DNA of 20,976 bases from an uncultured Succinivibrio sp. (GCA_900770725.1 CAAGLL010000029.1:1-20976), one strand, 5' to 3'; counted from the first letter of the stretch, positions 9,653-17,432 are shown. The notes: generated by a model from the sequence alone, not told the origin. Made by a program: numbers and translations.

Positions 9653-11761
9653 CTACTCGTCGCGGAAGGGCGGGCGCCACTTGATCTGCGAGAGCGCGCT
9701 CTTGGAGCCGCGCGGGCCGCGCGAGGACTGGATCATCGAGTCAAGCTGAGAGAAGGCGTCGTCGATCCCCGCCTGGTAGTAGGCCTGCGAGTCCTTGACG
9801 TGCTCGCCCAGGCGGTGCCACTCGATGTCCTCGGGCGGCAGCTCGTCCAAGAAGCGCGAGGGGGTGTTGAACTTGATGTCCGACATGAGGTCCTGGGCGC
9901 GGATGCGGCGGTTGCGGCACAAAAGCAGCGTGAGCTCGAGCTTGGCGCGGGTCACGCCGACGTAGAAGAGCCTGCGCTCCTCCTCGATCCCTCCCGGGAC
10001 GCCGATGGAGTTGCGGTGGGGCAGGATCCCCTCCTCGCAGCCCACGAGGTAGACGTAGGGGAACTCGAGCCCCTTGGCCGCGTGCAGCGTCATCATCTGC
10101 ACCGCGTCGGCGTCCTGCCCCGAGTCGTTGCGGTTGAGCATCTCGCGAAGCCCCAGCTTGTCCACGGCCTCGAGGAAGGTGAGCTTCTCGCGCCCGCCCT
10201 TGCCGTTGATGAGGTCGGTGATCCACTCCATGAGCGTGCGGGCGTTGCGCACCTTCATCTCGCCTGCAGCCTGGCTTGCCGCGGCGGCCTTCAGGTGCCG
10301 CTCGTAGCCTAAGGTGTCGATGAGCGATGAGGCGAGGATCGCATCGCGCTTGCGGAAGAGCTGGTTGCGCAGGTTCGTCACCAGGATCACGAACTGCCCG
10401 ACCGCCTGCATCTGCGCAGGCCCGATCCTGCTTGCAAGCTCGCCTGCGAGCATGCTGTCGTACATCGGCTTGCCGTTCAGGCGCGCGAGCGTCGCGATCT
10501 CCGCGATGGTCTCAGAGCCGATGCCGCGGCGCGGGACGTTGATGACGCGCAGCAGCGCCGCGTCGTCGCGCGGGTTGCACAGCACGCGGCACCAGCCCAT
10601 GAGGTCCTTGATCTCCTGCTGCTCGAAGAAGCTGGTGCCGCCGGTGATCACGCAGGGGATGTGGTTCTCGCGGAAGGCCTTCTCGATGGCGCGCGACTGG
10701 AAGTTGCTGCGGTAGAGCACGGCGTAGTCGCGCCAGGGCGCGCGGCTTAGGTAGCGGTGGCTGAAGATGAGCTCGGCGATGCGCTCGCCCTGATCCTCCT
10801 CGGTCTTGACCTCGTGGATCTGGATCTTGCGGCCGTCGCCCATCGAGGAGCGCAGCGTCTTGGCAAAGACGTGCGGGTTGTGGGCGATGATGGTGTTGGC
10901 GCAATGGAGGATGCGCGCGGTGGAGCGGTAGTTCTGCTCGAGCTTGATGACCTTGAGGTCCGGGTAGTCGTCGGCCAGCGCGCGGATGTTCTCGGGCCTT
11001 GCGCCGCGCCAGGAGTAGATGGACTGGTCGTCGTCGCCGACCACGGTGAAGCGGCGGTGCGCCCCGGTCAGGAGCTTTAGGAGCTGGTACTGGGTCTCGT
11101 TCGTGTCCTGGTACTCGTCCACGAGCATGTACTTGAAGGCTGCCTGCCAGCGCGCGCGGAAGGCCTCGTCGTCGCGCAGCCGGCGTGCGGTCAGGTAGAT
11201 GAGATCCTCGAAGTCGATGGCGTTGCAGGCCCTCAGGTAGCTGTCGTACATGCGGTAGGCCATGCGCGTCCAGTTGCCCTCGATCCTCATCTCGTCGGGG
11301 GACACGAGCGCCGATTTCCAAAGCGAGATGGCCTGCGCGGCCTTCTCGGCCAGCAGCCGGTCGGAGCTGTCCTGCAGCAGCTGGGGGAATTTCTCGCGGA
11401 TGACGTCGCGCAGGATCTTCTGCTGGTCGTACTCGTCAAAGAGCGAGAAGTTGCGCCCCAGCCCGAAGGTGGCGTGCTCCTTCCTGATGATCGAGAGCCC
11501 CAGCGAATGGAAGGTTGAGATGGTGATGCGCGAGGCGGTCTCAGAGCCGAGATCGGCGGCGGCGCGCTCGCGCATCTCGGCTGCGGCCTTGTTGGTGAAG
11601 GTCACGGCGCAGACGGACTCGGGCGGCAGCGAGTGCAGCCTGATGAGCGCGGAGATCTTGGAGGTGATGACGCGGGTCTTGCCCGAGCCGGCCCCTGCAA
11701 GCACGAGGCAGGGGCCGTCAGTGTAGTCAACCGCCTCCTGCTGGGCGGGGTTGAGCTTCAC
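9653..11761 (-). CDS. rep: ATP-dependent DNA helicase Rep (UvrD/Rep superfamily 1)
   Basis: 3'-5' helicase that in E. coli works at the replication fork to remove protein roadblocks and restart forks. The 702 residues (E. coli Rep 673) show all the SF1A motifs: Walker A AGAGSGKT (22-29), AVTFTNKAAAEM, DFEDLI, Walker B LVDEYQDTN, GDDDQSIYSWRGA, LEQNYRS, MTLHAAKGLEFPYVYLVG and VGVTRAKLELT. The N terminus MKLNPAQQEAV matches E. coli Rep. It starts with GTG, whose last two bases form the upstream gene's TGA (GTGA on the minus strand). There is no clear ribosome binding site, so translation is probably coupled. Rep fits better than UvrD or PcrA over the whole length. Confidence 0.93.
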   Translation of the reverse strand: MKLNPAQQEAVDYTDGPCLVLAGAGSGKTRVITSKISALIRLHSLPPESVCAVTFTNKAAAEMRERAAADLGSETASRITISTFHSLGLSIIRKEHATFGLGRNFSLFDEYDQQKILRDVIREKFPQLLQDSSDRLLAEKAAQAISLWKSALVSPDEMRIEGNWTRMAYRMYDSYLRACNAIDFEDLIYLTARRLRDDEAFRARWQAAFKYMLVDEYQDTNETQYQLLKLLTGAHRRFTVVGDDDQSIYSWRGARPENIRALADDYPDLKVIKLEQNYRSTARILHCANTIIAHNPHVFAKTLRSSMGDGRKIQIHEVKTEEDQGERIAELIFSHRYLSRAPWRDYAVLYRSNFQSRAIEKAFRENHIPCVITGGTSFFEQQEIKDLMGWCRVLCNPRDDAALLRVINVPRRGIGSETIAEIATLARLNGKPMYDSMLAGELASRIGPAQMQAVGQFVILVTNLRNQLFRKRDAILASSLIDTLGYERHLKAAAASQAAGEMKVRNARTLMEWITDLINGKGGREKLTFLEAVDKLGLREMLNRNDSGQDADAVQMMTLHAAKGLEFPYVYLVGCEEGILPHRNSIGVPGGIEEERRLFYVGVTRAKLELTLLLCRNRRIRAQDLMSDIKFNTPSRFLDELPPEDIEWHRLGEHVKDSQAYYQAGIDDAFSQLDSMIQSSRGPRGSKSALSQIKWRPPFRDE

Positions 11762-13677
11762 GGATTAGCCGTCGGGCGCGAGGGGTACATCGAGAACGAG
11801 AGCGGCCTGCCGTTGGGATCGATGGTCCTGCACGAGTAGTCGCCCTTGTCGCTGAGCGTCACGCTGATGTTCTGCACGGCCTGGGACTCGGCGCACTCGC
11901 CGCAGTCCTGGCTGCACAGCGCGATGATCGGGATGCGGCAGAGCTTGCACAGCCGCCCCAGGCGCGCGAGGGCCTGCAGGCACTGGGCAGGCTGGCAGGA
12001 GGTGAGGTCGGCGATCGTGACGAAGGGATCCTCGCCCTGCACGCGGCAGGCGATGATCCCCTGCTCGATGTCGGATGCGGGATCGCCCGAGCGGACCTCG
12101 AGGAGCCTTGCGCTCATCCACAGCGTGTCCTGGCCCTGGACGGCGCCTTCGGGGTCGGAGGGGCGCCTGACCAGCGCCGACATGTAGTCCCACTGGCTCA
12201 GGGTGCCTGCGTAGACGAGGTTTGACTGGCGCTCGGAGATGATGTCCGCGACGAGCATCCTCGCGGTGTGGGGCCTGGCGCTGATGGTGTAGAGGGCGTT
12301 GCTCACGCGCAGGCGCGAGAGATCCTCCGAGGAGGCGATGAGCTCGTGGCCTTCCTGCTTCTGCGGCAGCGGCACGAGGTTGTAGGAGAGCAGCTGGTTG
12401 AGCGACTTCAAGCGGCGCTCAAGCTCGGCGCGGTCCTTGACCAGGGCCTCGTTGGCATCCTTGTAGGGGAAGGCGATGTCCACGCGCTTGTAGGGGATCT
12501 GCAGGCGGTAGAGCCCCATGGCCAGATCCCTGGCCGCCTCCTGCCCGGACTTGTCGTTGTCAAGGCAGATGTAGAAGGTGCGGTCGCACGAGGGGCCGCC
12601 TTGGCGGAGGATCTCCAAGAGCGCGTGGACGTTGCCGTAGCCTCCCAGCGAGATCGCAGTAAATCCGAGCGTCTCGAGGCTCAGCGCGTCGAACTCGCCC
12701 TCGGTCACGAAGATGTCCCCGCTGCCCTCAAGCGCCTGCCGGTTGAAGATTTCGAACGCTCCCTGCTTGCGGTAGCGGTCGGCATCGCGCGGCGAGGTGT
12801 TGCGCACGGTGTAGGAGCTGTCGGAGCTTGGGATGATCACGGCGCGCCAGAGCACCTGGGCGCCGAGCTGGTCGGTTCCTGCGATGTAATGGTCGTCGTA
12901 TCCCAAGTTGAAGCGGGAGACCACCTCGTCTGAGATCCCGCGCAGCCTGAAGTAGTCGGTCTTGCCGGCGTCGGCGGCGCACTTCTTTATATAGTCGCCG
13001 AAGCTGTAGGCAGGCTTGGGCTCCTCGCGCGGCCTCCCGAAGATCCCCTGGGGCTGGAAGCTCCTGGGGGTGTTCGCGGCGCCCTGGTAGGGGGAGTACT
13101 GGCGCGTGGGCTGGGCTGGCTTGGCCTTGAAGCTCAGTCCCCCGCCAGGCAGGTTGAGCGTGCCCTGGGGAGAGACCCCGTCTTGGGGAGAATAGGAGTT
13201 GGGGGCCGAGAACGGGGGCTGGCGCACCGCCTGCATCTGGGGCTGGGCGTACATCTGCGGATCGGCGCCCTGGCGGAAGTCCGAGGACTCGATCTCGAAC
13301 ACCGGCCCGTCGTCGAAGCTCTGCGAGGCGAGCGCGGCGCTGTCCTGGTGGGAGTTGTCCTGGAGATGGCGCACGTAGTCCATGAGCTGGTAGGGCACCT
13401 CGCCTATGAACATCTCATGGGCCTTCTTGAACTGCGAGGGGTAGTCGGGCAGGTGGTTGTCGATGCCGATGAGCTCGAAGATGTCGTAGGAGGCGCCGCA
13501 CTCGTAGCACCTAACCGTGTAGTCGGCAGGGTTGTAGCTCATCGAGGGCATGCGCTCCTGGTGCGAGGGGTTCAGGCAGATGAACTTCGAGGCTGCGTTG
13601 ATGCCGCGGCGCTTCAGGTAGTCCGGCATCTTGCTCTTGAGGAAGTCCCTGGTGCGTGCGTAGTCCTGTTCAAACAT
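11758..13677 (-). CDS. Primase-like protein: CHC2 zinc finger, TOPRIM, degenerate DnaB/Twinkle-like ATPase domain
   Basis: The protein has 639 residues and is not DnaG. (1) An N-terminal primase zinc finger, C34-x4-H39 and C57-x2-C60, runs into GASYDIFELIG; the C-x4-H spacing resembles mobile-element primases rather than DnaG (C-x2-H). (2) A Pro/Gln/Ser-rich linker lies at about 110-220. (3) The primase core has YFRLRGISDEVVSRFNLGY and a TOPRIM fold with VTEGEFDALSL (E326) and LDNDKSG (D373, D375). (4) At about 440-639, ISARPHTARM (465-474) falls where DnaB has ARPSMGKT, and LARLGRLCKLCRIPIIALCSQ falls where DnaB has ISRSLKALAKELNVPVVALSQ. This resembles T7 gp4/Twinkle organisation with a dead nucleotide site. 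The gene lies 29 bases after tcdA and overlaps the rep start. The substrate and cellular role are unknown. Confidence 0.8.
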   Translation of the reverse strand: MFEQDYARTRDFLKSKMPDYLKRRGINAASKFICLNPSHQERMPSMSYNPADYTVRCYECGASYDIFELIGIDNHLPDYPSQFKKAHEMFIGEVPYQLMDYVRHLQDNSHQDSAALASQSFDDGPVFEIESSDFRQGADPQMYAQPQMQAVRQPPFSAPNSYSPQDGVSPQGTLNLPGGGLSFKAKPAQPTRQYSPYQGAANTPRSFQPQGIFGRPREEPKPAYSFGDYIKKCAADAGKTDYFRLRGISDEVVSRFNLGYDDHYIAGTDQLGAQVLWRAVIIPSSDSSYTVRNTSPRDADRYRKQGAFEIFNRQALEGSGDIFVTEGEFDALSLETLGFTAISLGGYGNVHALLEILRQGGPSCDRTFYICLDNDKSGQEAARDLAMGLYRLQIPYKRVDIAFPYKDANEALVKDRAELERRLKSLNQLLSYNLVPLPQKQEGHELIASSEDLSRLRVSNALYTISARPHTARMLVADIISERQSNLVYAGTLSQWDYMSALVRRPSDPEGAVQGQDTLWMSARLLEVRSGDPASDIEQGIIACRVQGEDPFVTIADLTSCQPAQCLQALARLGRLCKLCRIPIIALCSQDCGECAESQAVQNISVTLSDKGDYSCRTIDPNGRPLSFSMYPSRPTANP

Positions 13678-13706
13678 AATCCCGCCTGTTAAATCAGAAT
13701 TTGGCT

Positions 13707-14447
13707 TCAGTCAGCGACGATGCGCTCGATGATCCATGATGCCATCAGCAACCCTGCCGCCGCCGTGACCGGCATCGAGGCGCCGAATGCCGGCAGATCG
13801 CCTGAAACGTAGGCTTCCTTGTTGGAGTAGACCGGCTTCTCGCAGCTGTACACGCAGGGGATGCGCATCTTGATGCCGCCCTTGGGGTACCCGTATTCGC
13901 GCCTTAAGATGCTCCTGAGCCTGGAGATGAGCGAGTTGCCCTTGGCAAAGGCGAGGTCGGCGATCCCGAGCTTGGTTGGGTCGCGCCTGCCGCCGGCGCC
14001 GCCGGCGACGATGAAGGTCGCGCCGCGCTTGAAGAGGAAGTCGTCGACATAGGCCTTGCTGTCGATGTCGTCGATGGCCTCGGCCACGTACTTGGGGCAG
14101 TCGGCAAGCTGCGCGCTTATGTTGTCGGGGGTCAGCCGCACTTTCATGCAGTCGACTTTCAAGGTCGGGTTGATGTCGAGGAAGCGCTTTGAGAGCACGT
14201 CGGCCTTGTACAGCCCCTCGGTGGAGGCCATCGTGTGCAGCTGGCGGTTTGAGTTGGTCGTCTCGATGGTGTCAGAGTCGATGAGGGTGAGCTGCCCCAA
14301 CGCGCTGCGGCAAAGCGATTCGGCAAGCCATGAGCCGATGCCGCCTATGCCGATCACCAGCACATGCGCCGCCTGGAGCTTCTGGAAGCCCTCTTCTCCG
14401 TAAACGGCCCTGATGCCCCGGAAGGATTTTCGGACGTCGAAAGTCAT
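13707..14447 (-). CDS. tcdA: tRNA threonylcarbamoyladenosine dehydratase
   Basis: E1-like (ThiF/MoeB family) enzyme that uses ATP to cyclise t6A at position 37 of ANN-decoding tRNAs to ct6A. The 246 residues (E. coli TcdA/CsdL 268) show the nucleotide-binding GIGGIGSW at about 33-40, the conserved NSNRQLH, VAEAIDDIDSK, the GGAGGRRDPT segment and a C-terminal FGASMPVTAAAGLLMA that matches TcdA rather than ThiF or MoeB. The catalytic Cys pattern of ubiquitin-like activators is not obvious, as expected for TcdA. The ribosome site is weak (GAG, 8 bases from ATG). It is the first gene of a minus-strand operon with the primase-like gene and rep. Confidence 0.92.
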   Translation of the reverse strand: MTFDVRKSFRGIRAVYGEEGFQKLQAAHVLVIGIGGIGSWLAESLCRSALGQLTLIDSDTIETTNSNRQLHTMASTEGLYKADVLSKRFLDINPTLKVDCMKVRLTPDNISAQLADCPKYVAEAIDDIDSKAYVDDFLFKRGATFIVAGGAGGRRDPTKLGIADLAFAKGNSLISRLRSILRREYGYPKGGIKMRIPCVYSCEKPVYSNKEAYVSGDLPAFGASMPVTAAAGLLMASWIIERIVAD

Positions 14448-14517
14448 AGTGGAAACTCTGCCAAACCAATGTCACATCAATGTTCAAAACTTTTTAGATC
14501 ATTTTAAGGGTTTTGAA

Positions 14518-14545
14518 TTGCAAGATGGAAAATTGTTGATATAAT
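14518..14545 (+). promoter_or_regulatory. Sigma-70 promoter of the tRNA operon
   Basis: TTGCAA (14518-14523), a 16-base spacer and a perfect TATAAT (14540-14545) end 31 bases before the first tRNA. This leaves a leader of about 25 bases. The strength fits a stable-RNA promoter. Confidence 0.75.
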
Positions 14546-14576
14546 GTGCGACCAGAAACTGAGACAGATTCCAGAT

Positions 14577-14653
14577 GATCCCGTAGCTCAGCTGGATAGA
14601 GTATCGGTCTCCGAAGCCGGTGGTCATGAGTTCGAATCTCATCGGGATCACCA
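14577..14653 (+). tRNA. tRNA-Arg (anticodon CCG)
   Basis: A 77-base cloverleaf: acceptor stem GATCCCG / CGGGATC, D arm GCTCAGCTGGATAGAGT, anticodon loop CTCCGAA with anticodon CCG, T arm with GTTCGAATC, and an encoded CCA. It reads CGG codons. The anticodon stem closes with G-T pairs at both ends. Confidence 0.95.
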
Positions 14654-14668
14654 GCTATCTCAAAATTT

Positions 14669-14753
14669 GCGAAAGTGGCGGAATTGGTAGACGCGCTAGC
14701 TTCAGGTGCTAGTACCGCAAGGCGTAAGGGTTCGAGTCCCTTCTTTCGCACCA
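14669..14753 (+). tRNA. tRNA-Leu (anticodon CAG)
   Basis: An 85-base class II tRNA: acceptor GCGAAAG / CTTTCGC, D arm with GAATTGGTAGAC, anticodon loop TTCAGGT with anticodon CAG, a long variable arm (ACCGCAAGGCGT region), T loop GTTCGAGTC, and an encoded CCA. It reads CTG. It starts 15 bases after tRNA-Arg, so the two are cotranscribed. Confidence 0.96.
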
Positions 14754-15133
14754 TTCTCTCCTGAGAACTTCACCTTTTATAACAACGAGTTGGTTCGTCG
14801 CTAGGTAGCGAGTGCCTGCTGTTGCACCAAATTTCCACCCCTGCATTTACACCAAATTCATCCTTGAGTCTTCTTGTGCCCGCCAGGCATGTTCTGATCA
14901 AGGATCGCGACAAGCCTTCATGCAATGCGCCTTTTTCACTCGCCTTTCCCCCACAAGGAAGAGTGCTGCGCCAGGCTGCAATCAGAGTTTGGAGCATGTC
15001 CAAGTTGTGCGTCAAGGCACGCGCGGCAGGCCGCAGATGCTCTAATCTATTCAGCATAAACAGGTAGTTAAAAATATTCCTTCACAGGAAAATCTCGGAA
15101 CAGCCCTGACACAGGCGGGGCGGGGGGAGGCTT
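14754..15133. other. 380-base intergenic region after tRNA-Leu, no gene supported
   Basis: No reading frame here has a ribosome site or a recognisable product. A weak hairpin, TTCTC / GAGAA with loop TCCT, lies at 14754-14767, directly after the tRNA CCA, with TTTT 7 bases further on; it may help end the tRNA transcript. An imperfect direct repeat, CACCAAATTT and CACCAAATTC, lies at about 14825-14857. No copy of the tRNA-Leu 3' end is seen, so there is no sign of an integrated element. The start of the region before 15134 is GC-rich and contains the next gene's ribosome site. Confidence 0.5.
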
Positions 15134-15925
15134 ATGAAGATGAAGACAGTCATCGGGGCAGCATCTGCGGCGGTTCTCACCGCGATCTCAGGCGCGGCGT
15201 GCGCCGACAACATCCTGGGCATCTACAAGGCCGATACCGGCCTTGCAGCGCAGGTGGAGCAAGGAGGCGTGTCCATCAGCGGCACCGTCGAGGGCGGCCA
15301 GGACACCTGCGAGTTCATCTCGCACAAGTGCAGCTTCAAGGACAACATCCTCTCCTGTGCGCTCGACGATGATCCCAGCCTGGTGCTGCCGCTGAGGTTT
15401 GCAAGCAACACGCAGTTTGAGATAGCCGATCAGGACGCGGTTCCTGTCAACTCCATGGCCTGCGGCGCCCATGCCTGGCTTTCCGGCAAGTACCAGAAGG
15501 TTTCAGCGCCTGCGCAGCAGCCCCAGGGTCAGGGACAGGCTCAAGGGCAGACGCAGGGCGAAGGACAGGGATCCAATGCCACCAAGTCCGAGCAGGCCTT
15601 CGCCAGGATCGATGCGCAGTTCAAGCAATGCGCCGAGAATGGGGGCAGCGAGGAGGGCATGTACAAGTGCCTCGAGGCTGCCGAGAAGCAAGCCGATGCG
15701 ATCCTCAACCAGAACTACAAGGCCTTTGCCAGGATCTGCGAAAGCTCAGGCGACAAGAACGGGTGCCTTGCCGATCTCAAGTCCATGGAGCAGTCCTGGA
15801 TCAAGTACCGCGACGGCAAGTGCAAGCTCATGAACGATGTCTATTCTGAAGGCGATCCCACCTGCCTCTACGAGGAAACCAAGCGCCAGTCCATGGTGCT
15901 CGACCCCCAGAAGCTCGGGCACTGA
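15134..15925 (+). CDS. Secreted protein with C-terminal LprI (DUF1311) domain
   Basis: The 263 residues begin with a signal peptide (about 1-24, ending AACA before DN; the GAAC stretch is only a weak lipobox). An N-terminal domain (about 25-125) with four cysteines matches nothing I recognise. A Gly/Gln-rich linker (about 130-150) follows. The C-terminal domain carries the LprI/DUF1311 pattern: CLEAAEKQADAILNQNYKAF, then EQSWIKYRDGKC, a final Cys and TKRQSMVL. The family is named after a mycobacterial lysozyme-inhibitor-like lipoprotein, but most members are of unknown role. The start is uncertain: GGAGG is 3 bases from ATG 15134 but 9 bases from ATG 15140. A terminator follows. Confidence 0.75.
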   Translation: MKMKTVIGAASAAVLTAISGAACADNILGIYKADTGLAAQVEQGGVSISGTVEGGQDTCEFISHKCSFKDNILSCALDDDPSLVLPLRFASNTQFEIADQDAVPVNSMACGAHAWLSGKYQKVSAPAQQPQGQGQAQGQTQGEGQGSNATKSEQAFARIDAQFKQCAENGGSEEGMYKCLEAAEKQADAILNQNYKAFARICESSGDKNGCLADLKSMEQSWIKYRDGKCKLMNDVYSEGDPTCLYEETKRQSMVLDPQKLGH

Positions 15926-15988
15926 TCCGCATCAAAGGACGACGGCCAGGCGATCCTTCGGTCCAAGGCCATGCGAGGCTTGCTATTG

Positions 15989-16020
15989 AAAAAGGGCGCT
16001 GCGAAGGACAGCGCCATTTT
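15989..16020. terminator. Bidirectional terminator between the LprI-domain gene and the MFS gene
   Basis: A 7-bp stem, GGCGCTG / CAGCGCC (15995-16001 with 16009-16015), has AAAAA on its left and TTTT on its right. It can serve the two convergent genes, and the T tract is better on the minus strand. Confidence 0.8.
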
Positions 16021-16058
16021 GAGATCAAGCACTTCGTGCCTGATGCCCGCCAAAGTGC

Positions 16059-17284
16059 TCAGTTGCTAGAAGGGAGCGCCGCATCAGGGCAGGAGATGCA
16101 GGAAAGCTCGCGGCGGTCCATGCGCTTTGAAACCTGGAGCAGGACGATGCTCGCCGCGACCATGGCGAAGGCCGCCACGGGAGTCTGGGCAAGCCCCGAC
16201 TTGTCGATGGCCAGGCCGCCGAGCCAGGCTCCGACGACGATCCCTCCGTTGAATGAGGCGATGTTCAAGGCCGAGGCGAGGTCAACCGCCTGCGGCACGT
16301 GGCGCTGGGCGAGCTGCATGATGTAGGACTGCAGCGCGGGGATGCTCATGAAGGCCATGAGCCCCATGCTTGCCACTGTGATTATGCTGGAAGCGGCAAA
16401 GGGCGCGGTGAAGTGGAAGGCCAGCAGAACGGCGGCTTGCACGGCGAAGATCCCGGTGAGGCTCTTGAGCGGATGGGCGTTGCCCAGGCGGCCGCCTGCG
16501 TAGTTGCCTATGGCGATGGCGACGCCGTAGAGCACGAGCACCGCGCTCAAGTCCTCAGGGCTTAAGTGCGTGACCTCCTGGAGGATCGGGGAGATGTAGG
16601 TGAAGGTGGCGAAGGTGCCGCCATAGCCCAGGATGGTCACTGCGAGCATCAGCAGCACATGGGGGTGTGTCACCAGGCGGATCTGATCGGCAAGCGTGAC
16701 GGGCTTGGATTCGGGATCGCGCTTTTGCGCGGGGATGGCGGCGCGGTTTAGGAAGAAAGCCACGGCGCCCACTGCGGCAATGCCGAAGAAGGGGATGCGC
16801 CAGCCGAAGATCCCGCTTAAGTAGGTGCCAAACGGCGCGGCGAAGGCGGTTGCGAGCGTGAAGCCGCCGAAAATGAACGCGACGGCTCCCGCCTCCTTGC
16901 CTGGGGCGACGAGCTTGACTGCGATGGCCGAGGCGAGCGCGAAGAACAGCCCGTGGGCCGTGGCCGGGATGACCCGCGCGAGCAGCAGCATGCCGAAGCT
17001 GCTTGAGAGCGCAGTGAAGATGTGGCCTGCGACGAAGAGCGCAATGGCCGCGAGCACGACACGCTTGCGGTCAAAGCGTGCGGTCAGCGCGGTGAGCACC
17101 ACGCCGCCTAGCGCGACTCCGGCTGCGTAGAGGGAGACGATCTCGCCTGCCGTGGAGGTGGAGATTGAAAATTCGTCGGCAACGAGCGGGAGGACGCCGA
17201 CGCCGATGAATTCGGTGATGCCGACCCCGAAGAAGGTCGTGGCGAGCGCTATCAGGCCCAGGTTGCTTTGCTTATGGATTTCAT
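16059..17284 (-). CDS. MFS efflux transporter (DHA1 / YdhP-like), 5' end out of frame
   Basis: Inner-membrane drug or sugar efflux protein of the major facilitator superfamily. The main frame contains TM1 with FFGVGITEFIGVG, then GEIVSLYAAGVALGG, TARFDRKRV and GWRIPFFGI, and ends with DLASALNIASFNGGIVVGAWLGG, typical of DHA1 arabinose-efflux-like transporters. The frame has no ATG, GTG or TTG before the GTG at 17102, which would delete TM1-2. An ATG with AGGA 4 bases upstream lies at 17284 in the neighbouring frame and stops after 10 codons. Restoring one A in the run at 17267-17269 joins the two into a typical 408-residue protein starting MKSISKSNLGL. The copy may be inactive. A divergent HxlR regulator lies next to it. 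Confidence 0.8.
17252..17284 (-). other. Frameshift site at the start of the MFS gene
   Basis: The ATG at 17284 opens a 10-codon frame (MKSISKATWA, TGA at 17254-17252). The transporter frame is entered by reading back one base near AGC AAA GC. The simplest explanation is loss of one A from an AAAA run. No classical slippery heptamer or downstream stimulatory structure is apparent, so programmed frameshifting is unlikely. Confidence 0.75.
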
Positions 17285-17384
17285 GTTTTCCTGCCTAATT
17301 CGTTAATGGCTGTTTGTTTTTTTTGGTGACGCTAGTTGTATATTCAGAATTAGGCTTTGAAAAGTAGGCGCATTATTGTGGCAT

Positions 17385-17405
17385 AGGCACAAAAAAGTGC
17401 CTTTT
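17385..17405 (+). other. Terminator-like hairpin upstream of the HxlR-family gene
   Basis: AGGCAC, a loop of six A, and GTGCCT are followed by TTTG on the plus strand. The hairpin lies about 22 bases before the gene's ribosome site, in the 156-base spacer shared with the divergent MFS gene. It could be an attenuator, an operator or the end of a short leader. No convincing promoter was found for either gene in this spacer. Confidence 0.45.
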
Positions 17406-17427
17406 GCTGAAAAGACTGGGCTTGAGC

Positions 17428-17432
17428 GGAGG
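17428..17432 (+). promoter_or_regulatory. Ribosome binding site for a TTG start
   Basis: GGAGG lies 8 bases before the TTG at 17441, optimal spacing. The next ATG, at 17459, has none. This supports a TTG start for the HxlR-family gene. Confidence 0.7.

Noticed and set aside
11758..13677. Calling this gene dnaG
   Set aside because: The zinc motif spacing, long disordered linker and C-terminal ATPase-like domain differ from DnaG, and the context lacks rpsU and rpoD.
14494..14754. 86-codon minus-strand frame across both tRNA genes
   Set aside because: It is the antisense of the two tRNAs. Its peptide (DEIRTHD, GLEPLRL) is the well-known false protein produced by tRNA genes.
14770..15057. 95-codon minus-strand frame in the gap after tRNA-Leu
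   Set aside because: No ribosome site, no recognisable domain, and overlapping frames on the other strand are equally long.
14754..15133. Attachment site or integrated element next to tRNA-Leu
   Set aside because: No repeated tRNA 3' end, integrase or phage-like gene is present.
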